Shown piece by piece: positions 6,005-10,343 of a stretch of DNA of 10,343 nt. Position 1 is the first letter of the stretch. Each line of letters begins with the position of its first letter. The stretch spans positions 1 to 10,343 of the forward strand of contig JAUYUF010000289.1 in assembly GCA_030694835.1 (NCBI GenBank), read 5' to 3'. The notes below the pieces were generated by a model that saw only the letters and a program-made list of their open reading frames with translations, had not been told where the DNA came from and searched no databases. The position numbers and the translations under genes are program-made. Source of the DNA: Flavobacteriaceae bacterium (lineage in GTDB: Bacteria > Bacteroidota > Bacteroidia > Flavobacteriales > Flavobacteriaceae).

Positions 6005-7165
6005 ATGAAAATTCTATTAATATCCATGCCTTCGGTTCATGTTATACGTTGGATTGAAAACCTAAAGAATACAAAGCATGAGTTGTATTGGTTTGATGTG
6101 TTGGGAAGAGGAAAATTGGAAACTTTAGATAAAGTATATCAAATAACCCATTGGAAACAAAGAAAAATATCTTATTTAAAAGGCGAATATTGGTTGTCTA
6201 AAAAGTGTTCAGGTATTTATAAAATTATTCAACCTTTTTTAGAAATTACAGCTAATGAAGCTTTAGAAGCTATAATTAAAGAAATTTGTCCAGATATTAT
6301 TCATAGTTTTGAGATGCAAAGTTGTAGTTATCCCATTTTAAACACCATGAATAAATATCCAAATATTAAATGGATATATTCTTGTTGGGGAAGTGATTTG
6401 TATTATTATCAAAAATTTAAACTTCATAATTCAAAGATAAGGAAAGTTTTAAATCGTATAAATTTTTTAATTACGGATAATATCCGTGATTATAATTTAG
6501 CTAAACAACTTGATTTTAAAGGAGATTTTTTAGGTGTTATTCCAGGTGGGTCTGGATATAAATTTGAAAATTTACTTGTAAGTAAGATGTCCCAAAGTAA
6601 AATAGATATTATTTTGGTGAAGGGATATGAGCATAATTTAGGAAGAGCAATTAATGTTTTAAAAGCGTTAAAAGAGTTAAAAAATGAAATTTCAAATTAC
6701 AAAGTTGTAGTATTTGGTTCTCACCAAAAAACAATTGATTTTATTCTAAATAATAAATTACCTTTTCAATTTTATGACAGAAATGAACTTACTCATAGTC
6801 AAGTATTAGAATTAATGGGAAAATCTAAAATATATATAGGTAACAGTATTTCTGATGGGATGCCAAATACTTTGTTAGAAGCGATGATTATGGGTGCATT
6901 TCCTATACAATCAAATCCAGGTAATGTAACTGCTGAACTCATTGAAAATGGAATAAATGGATTGTTAATCAATAATCCAGAAGATTTGTTGGAAATTAAA
7001 ATGAAAATTAAAAAGGCTATTTTAATGGATAAAAAAGGTAAATTTGAAATTGCCACAGAAATGAATACAGCTATTGTAAAAAAACGATTAGATTTTGCAT
7101 TGAATAAGCAAAAAATTATAGATTTATATCAAACAATTGATATTAGTGGGGTTCCATGCGAATAG
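6005..7165 (+). CDS. GT4 family glycosyltransferase (GT-B fold)
   Basis: A 386-residue protein with the two-domain GT-B layout of family 4. The N-terminal acceptor domain begins MKILLISMPSVHVIRWI and has PDIIHSFEMQ (96-105) and CWGSDLYYY (127-135), typical of the inter-strand segments. The C-terminal donor domain contains VVVFG (235-239), GNSISDGMPNTLLEAM (279-294) with the GT4 motif in which E292 would contact the donor, and NGINGLLI (315-322). These are retaining transferases that need no metal DxD. Its last codons and stop (PCE then TAG) lie inside the start of the next gene, a 10-base overlap, so the stop codon belongs to the repeated segment shared with 5699. That suggests the end was formed by a recombination junction. 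The donor sugar is unknown. Confidence 0.9.
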   Translation: MKILLISMPSVHVIRWIENLKNTKHELYWFDVLGRGKLETLDKVYQITHWKQRKISYLKGEYWLSKKCSGIYKIIQPFLEITANEALEAIIKEICPDIIHSFEMQSCSYPILNTMNKYPNIKWIYSCWGSDLYYYQKFKLHNSKIRKVLNRINFLITDNIRDYNLAKQLDFKGDFLGVIPGGSGYKFENLLVSKMSQSKIDIILVKGYEHNLGRAINVLKALKELKNEISNYKVVVFGSHQKTIDFILNNKLPFQFYDRNELTHSQVLELMGKSKIYIGNSISDGMPNTLLEAMIMGAFPIQSNPGNVTAELIENGINGLLINNPEDLLEIKMKIKKAILMDKKGKFEIATEMNTAIVKKRLDFALNKQKIIDLYQTIDISGVPCE

Positions 7166-7260
7166 GCAATAATCCAAATAAAGACAAAAAACAAAATCCT
7201 TCTGAATACAACCATCAGGTCATCATTCCCGTTTATATACCAAATGAAGAGGGATATTTT
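7156..7260 (+). repeat. Second copy of the direct repeat also at 5699-5803
   Basis: These 105 bases at the start of the GT2 gene repeat 5699-5803 in the same orientation, with 12 mismatches and no gaps by hand count, and the first 39 bases identical. Similarity begins at the ATG; bases just upstream (CC versus TA) differ. The two copies are 1,457 bases apart and enclose the gene remnant and the whole GT4 gene. Confidence 0.88.
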
Positions 7261-8172
7261 AAAGATAGTTTTAAAATATTTCAAATTTGTTTAGAATCTT
7301 TAGTAAACACCGTGCATTCTAAAACTTTTATTACGGTGGTTAATAACGGAAGTTGTCCAGAAATTTTCAGTTATTTAAATAAAGCACTAGTACAAAAAAA
7401 AATTCATGAAGTAATTCATACAGAGAATATTGGAAAATTAAATGCCATATTAAAAGGACTTGCAGGAAATGAGATCAAATTGGTAACCATCACCGATGCC
7501 GATATTTTATTTCTTCCCAATTGGCAATCAGAAACCATTCGTATTTTTAATTCCTTTCCCAAAGCAGGTGTTGTAGGGCTTATTCCGCAGTTTAAGTTAT
7601 TTGGAAGTTGTTGTGGGAATCTTATTTTTGATAATTTCTTTTCGAATAAATTAAAATTTACGGATGTTATAAATACGAATGCTTTAATTAAATATTATGA
7701 AAGTATTGGATGGGAGCGTAATTATAACCAAAATTATTTGTTAAAAAATTTGACGATAACATCAAATTCGTATTCGGCAATTGTAGGATCTGGTCATGTA
7801 GTGGCAACCTATCATAAATGTTTATTTAAAAATATGACTTCATTTATTAATGCTCAATTAGGTGCCAATTCTGAGAGCTATTTAGATGAAGCACCTCTTA
7901 AAAAGGGATTGTGGCGTCTAACTACACAAGACAACTTTGCTTATCATTTGGGAAATTTGATTGAACCTTGGATGGAAGAAGAAATAAATAGTTCAAATAA
8001 AATAGCATTAGAAAATGGTCAATTAAATTCTTATATAAGAGTTAATAAAATAACAAAATTAAATTATTTTATAAAAACCCGTCTATTTGTAAAAGTGTTT
8101 TCAAATAAATTTTTCAGGAAACTATTTTATAAATACAAAGGATTGCCAAAAGAAATGATTGATCATTATTAG
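7156..8172 (+). CDS. GT2 family glycosyltransferase
   Basis: A 338-residue GT2 enzyme with a 20-residue hydrophilic lead (MRIGNNPNKDKKQNPSEYNH) before the first strand QVIIPVYIPN. Motifs are ITVVNNGS (59-66) in the nucleotide-binding position, NIGKLNAI (91-98), and ITDADILFLPNW (112-123), in which DAD is the metal-binding DxD. A later Cys-containing stretch, LFGSCCGNL, and SAIVGSGHV precede the acceptor region. The gene overlaps the preceding GT4 gene by 10 bases, and the next gene starts 9 bases after its stop, so tight coupling is likely. The hydrophilic lead is retained almost unchanged in the upstream fragment at 5699, which supports this ATG as the true start. The substrate is unknown. 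Confidence 0.92.
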   Translation: MRIGNNPNKDKKQNPSEYNHQVIIPVYIPNEEGYFKDSFKIFQICLESLVNTVHSKTFITVVNNGSCPEIFSYLNKALVQKKIHEVIHTENIGKLNAILKGLAGNEIKLVTITDADILFLPNWQSETIRIFNSFPKAGVVGLIPQFKLFGSCCGNLIFDNFFSNKLKFTDVINTNALIKYYESIGWERNYNQNYLLKNLTITSNSYSAIVGSGHVVATYHKCLFKNMTSFINAQLGANSESYLDEAPLKKGLWRLTTQDNFAYHLGNLIEPWMEEEINSSNKIALENGQLNSYIRVNKITKLNYFIKTRLFVKVFSNKFFRKLFYKYKGLPKEMIDHY

Positions 8173-8181
8173 TATAATTTT

Positions 8182-9102
8182 ATGTCCAAAACTAAGCAAT
8201 TTTCCATCCTAATCACCACTAGAAATCGAAAGGATGATTTGACTTTTACCTTGGAGAAAATCAAACATTTGATAGACAGAAAAGAGGTGGAATGTATCAT
8301 TTGTGATGATGGTTCTACGGATGGAACTTATGACTTTCTACATGAAAAGTATCAAGGGATTCAATTAATTAAAAACAAAAGATGCATAGGGTTAATAGCC
8401 AGTAGGAATTTATTGTTGAATAGAACTACTGCGCAATATGCAATTTCATTAGATGATGATGCTCATTTTTTAACAGAAAATAACTTAGATAAAATAGAAA
8501 ATTATTTTGATAAAAATCCTACTTGTGGTGTATTAGCATTGCGCATATTTTGGGGTTTGAGTCTGCCAGAAAATACGATTTCAAAGCAAGAAAGTCAACA
8601 TGTTAAAGGATTTGTTGGATGTGGGCATGTGTGGAATATGAAAGCTTGGAAAGACATTCCCAATTACCCCGATTGGTTTGAATTTTATGGAGAAGAAGAT
8701 TTTGCTGCTTTTCAGTTGTTTAAAAAAGATTGGGAAATTCATTATCTGCCTGATGTGTTGGTACATCATCGGGTTGATATCAAAGCTAGAAAAGACAACA
8801 ACGATTACAGTTGGCGTTTAAGACGGTCCTTACGTTCTGGGTGGTATTTATATTTGTTGTTTTATCCTTGGAATGTAATTCCTCGAAAACTGGCTTATAC
8901 GTTGTGGATACAATTAAAAACAAAAGTATTTAAAGGCGATTGGAAAGCGGGAATAGCAATTATTCAGGCATTGTTTGATGTATTATGGAACATTCCAAAA
9001 TTATTAAAAAATGCGAATAGATTAACAAGTGAAGAGTTTGAAAAGTTTCAGAAATTACCTGAAACTAAATTATATTGGGATCCTTCAGGAAATGAAATTT
9101 AA
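8182..9102 (+). CDS. GT2 family glycosyltransferase
   Basis: A 306-residue GT2 protein: FSILITTRNRKDDL at the N-terminus, ICDDGSTDGT (40-49), LIASRNLLL (71-79), the metal-binding SLDDDAHFL (89-97), and FYGEEDFAAF (168-177), the ED pair expected to include the catalytic base. The C-terminus has an aromatic stretch (YLYLLFYPWNVIPRKLAYTLW) likely to lie on the membrane. It follows the previous stop by 9 bases and is probably cotranscribed. Its codons look somewhat less AT-biased than those of the genes at 545-2196 and 3959-5672, which could mean a different history within the mosaic cluster, but I did not compute this. Specificity is unknown. Confidence 0.93.
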   Translation: MSKTKQFSILITTRNRKDDLTFTLEKIKHLIDRKEVECIICDDGSTDGTYDFLHEKYQGIQLIKNKRCIGLIASRNLLLNRTTAQYAISLDDDAHFLTENNLDKIENYFDKNPTCGVLALRIFWGLSLPENTISKQESQHVKGFVGCGHVWNMKAWKDIPNYPDWFEFYGEEDFAAFQLFKKDWEIHYLPDVLVHHRVDIKARKDNNDYSWRLRRSLRSGWYLYLLFYPWNVIPRKLAYTLWIQLKTKVFKGDWKAGIAIIQALFDVLWNIPKLLKNANRLTSEEFEKFQKLPETKLYWDPSGNEI

Positions 9103-9119
9103 AGTATATTTACAACACT

Positions 9120-9800
9120 GTGAATAATATAAGAAATATAGTAATAATACCAGCTAGGGGTGGTTCTAAAAGGTTTTTAAACAAAAACATTCAACTTTTA
9201 AGACAGGTTCCATTAATTGAATATAGCATTCAATATGCTAAAGAAAATTGTTTATACGCTAAAATTGTTGTATCAACTGACAGTGAACTAATAAAAGAAA
9301 TAGCCTTACAAAATGGTGTTGAAGTAGTAGATAGACCTTTAGAGTTATCGGGCGATTTATGTACAACTATCTCTACACTACAACATGTATTGGAAAATAG
9401 TAATGAAACATTTGAATATGTTACTTTATTGCAACCTACAAACCCTTTGCGACCAAAAAAACTATTTAAAGAAGCTTTTAAAATTTTAGTTGAAGGCAAC
9501 TATGATAGTTTAATGACAGTAACCCGAAATGAGCAAAAGTTTGGAAAAATAATAGACGGTAAATTTATACCTTACAATTATGAAATAGGACAAAGAAGTC
9601 AGGATTTAGATCCCTTGTTTTATGAAAATGGCTTGCTATATATTACAAAATCATCCCTTATTTTAGAAGGTAAAATAGTGGGTTCTGCTAATTATCCCTT
9701 GGTTATAAATCATCCATTTGCAAAAGTAGATATTGATACGATAGAGGATTTAGAATATGCAGAGTATTTGCTTAATAATTATAGAAATACTATACTTTAA
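9120..9800 (+). CDS. Acylneuraminate (nonulosonate) cytidylyltransferase family protein
   Basis: A 226-residue member of the CMP-sialic acid synthetase family, which joins CTP and a nonulosonic acid to give the CMP-activated sugar and pyrophosphate. Motifs in order are IPARGGSKRFLNKN (10-23), the CTP phosphate-binding loop; VSTDS (51-55); DRPLELSGD (71-79); LQPTNPLR (104-111); QRSQDL (158-163); YENGLLYI (168-175); and VDIDTIEDLEYAE (203-215), which supplies the metal-binding aspartates. Length is normal. The start is GTG at 9120; no in-frame ATG lies just upstream and the protein begins close to the first strand, so GTG is favoured. It fits NeuA, LegF or PseF equally well, because substrate choice is not readable here and no synthase (NeuB type) or epimerase is in the window. 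It implies an acidic sugar in the glycan. Confidence 0.9.
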   Translation: MNNIRNIVIIPARGGSKRFLNKNIQLLRQVPLIEYSIQYAKENCLYAKIVVSTDSELIKEIALQNGVEVVDRPLELSGDLCTTISTLQHVLENSNETFEYVTLLQPTNPLRPKKLFKEAFKILVEGNYDSLMTVTRNEQKFGKIIDGKFIPYNYEIGQRSQDLDPLFYENGLLYITKSSLILEGKIVGSANYPLVINHPFAKVDIDTIEDLEYAEYLLNNYRNTIL

Positions 9801-9950
9801 AGAATTGACCAATTACAATTCCCATCTTGAGACCTGTATTGAGTTTAGCAGAAATGGGGTTAGGTATGTGTAAAATTATTAAACTAAAATATTTATGACT
9901 CAAGCCATTTATACAAATTTTCATTAAATTGAGTTGCCAAAAATTAATTG

Positions 9951-10343
9951 ATGCCTAAAAGAAAAGTAATCCCAGACAACCCGAAACTAAAGGAATTTGC
10001 AAGGGAATTGAGAAATAATTCTACAAAATCGGAAATATTCTTATGGCTAAAATTAAAAAATAAACAGTTTTATGGGTATGATTTTCATCGTCAGAAACCT
10101 ATTGATAATTATATTCTTGATTTTTATTGTTATGAACTAGTGTTAGGGATTGAAGTAGACGGATATTCACATCAGTTTTTAGAAGTCTACAATAAAGGCC
10201 CCGTAAAAGAGAAACGCATGAATGAATTAGGAATTACTATTTTGAGATTTAGTGATGAACAAGTGCAAAAAGATATTAAAAATGTGTTGAGAGCGATTGA
10301 GTTTTACATTACCGAGTTTGAAATACACACCCCTAACCCCTCT
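9951..10343 (+). CDS. DUF559 endonuclease-like protein, 3' end outside window
   Basis: From ATG 9951 the frame is open for 131 codons to the last base, so the stop lies beyond the window. Family marks are TKSEIFLW (25-32), RQKPIDNYILDFYC (48-61 region), and IEVDGYSH (67-74), followed by MNELGITILRFSD. These match DUF559, a PD-(D/E)XK-fold group related to the Vsr mismatch endonuclease; the D of LDFYC and the E/D of IEVDG would be the metal ligands. The cellular role of DUF559 proteins is poorly known. The last codons, encoding HTPNPS, are C-rich and unlike the rest; they may be the entry into a repeated sequence. It is not a glycan gene and probably marks the edge of the cluster or an inserted passenger. 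The 150 bases before it show no feature I can support. Confidence 0.85.
   Translation, partial: MPKRKVIPDNPKLKEFARELRNNSTKSEIFLWLKLKNKQFYGYDFHRQKPIDNYILDFYCYELVLGIEVDGYSHQFLEVYNKGPVKEKRMNELGITILRFSDEQVQKDIKNVLRAIEFYITEFEIHTPNPS

Noticed and set aside
6799..7056. - strand ORF of 85 codons inside the GT4 gene
   Set aside because: It lies opposite the conserved donor-binding motif of GT4, so the + strand frame explains the sequence.
9802..9821. Short inverted repeat GAATTG / CAATTC right after the cytidylyltransferase stop
   Set aside because: The stem is six bases with mostly A:T pairs, the loop is eight bases and there is no T tract; expected by chance in this composition.
9801..9950. Possible gene remnant in the 150-base spacer (a short frame reading LRPVLSLAEMGLGM)
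   Set aside because: It is under 30 residues, has no start of its own and matches no family I know; probably chance.

Overview
The window is very AT-rich, all its genes lie on the + strand, start codons have no strong Shine-Dalgarno sequences, and it carries a Bacteroidetes-style REP/RAYT element plus a DUF559 gene. Together these suggest a member of the Bacteroidetes, most likely a flavobacterium. This is inferred from style; no marker gene is present to fix the species. The locus is part of a surface-polysaccharide (O-antigen, capsule or other glycan) biosynthesis cluster.

Layout: (1) 1-2196 holds the 3' part of an FkbM-type methyltransferase, a divergent GT-A-like protein, and a second GT-A-type glycosyltransferase whose start overlaps the previous stop. 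(2) 2196-2997 is an interruption. It has 36 bases of a glycosyltransferase start, then a REP-associated tyrosine transposase (RAYT) gene between two inverted REP hairpins, then about 130 bases of AT-rich noncoding DNA. (3) 2998-5672 holds three intact family-2 glycosyltransferases. (4) 5673-6004 is a gene graveyard: a 5' fragment about 89% identical to the start of the gene at 7156, joined to what looks like the 3' end of another gene. (5) 6005-9102 holds a GT4 (GT-B fold) glycosyltransferase and two more GT2 enzymes. (6) 9120-9800 is a CMP-nonulosonate synthetase-like cytidylyltransferase with a GTG start. (7) 9951 to the window end is a DUF559 nuclease-like gene, cut off by the window.

The intact genes fit one pathway. 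A CMP-activated acidic sugar (sialic, legionaminic or pseudaminic type) would be supplied by the cytidylyltransferase. The glycosyltransferases would build a repeat unit sugar by sugar on the cytoplasmic side of the membrane, and the FkbM enzyme could O-methylate a sugar. Flippase, polymerase, initiating phosphotransferase and the nonulosonate synthase are not in this window.

The most notable structure is that two glycosyltransferase genes are each preceded, 0.8 kb and 1.46 kb upstream in direct orientation, by a partial copy of their own 5' end that begins at the ATG. One copy runs into a REP and forms a short ORF whose stop overlaps the RAYT start codon. This looks like the scar of gene-cassette replacement in the cluster. 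I see no clear evidence of a wholly new system.
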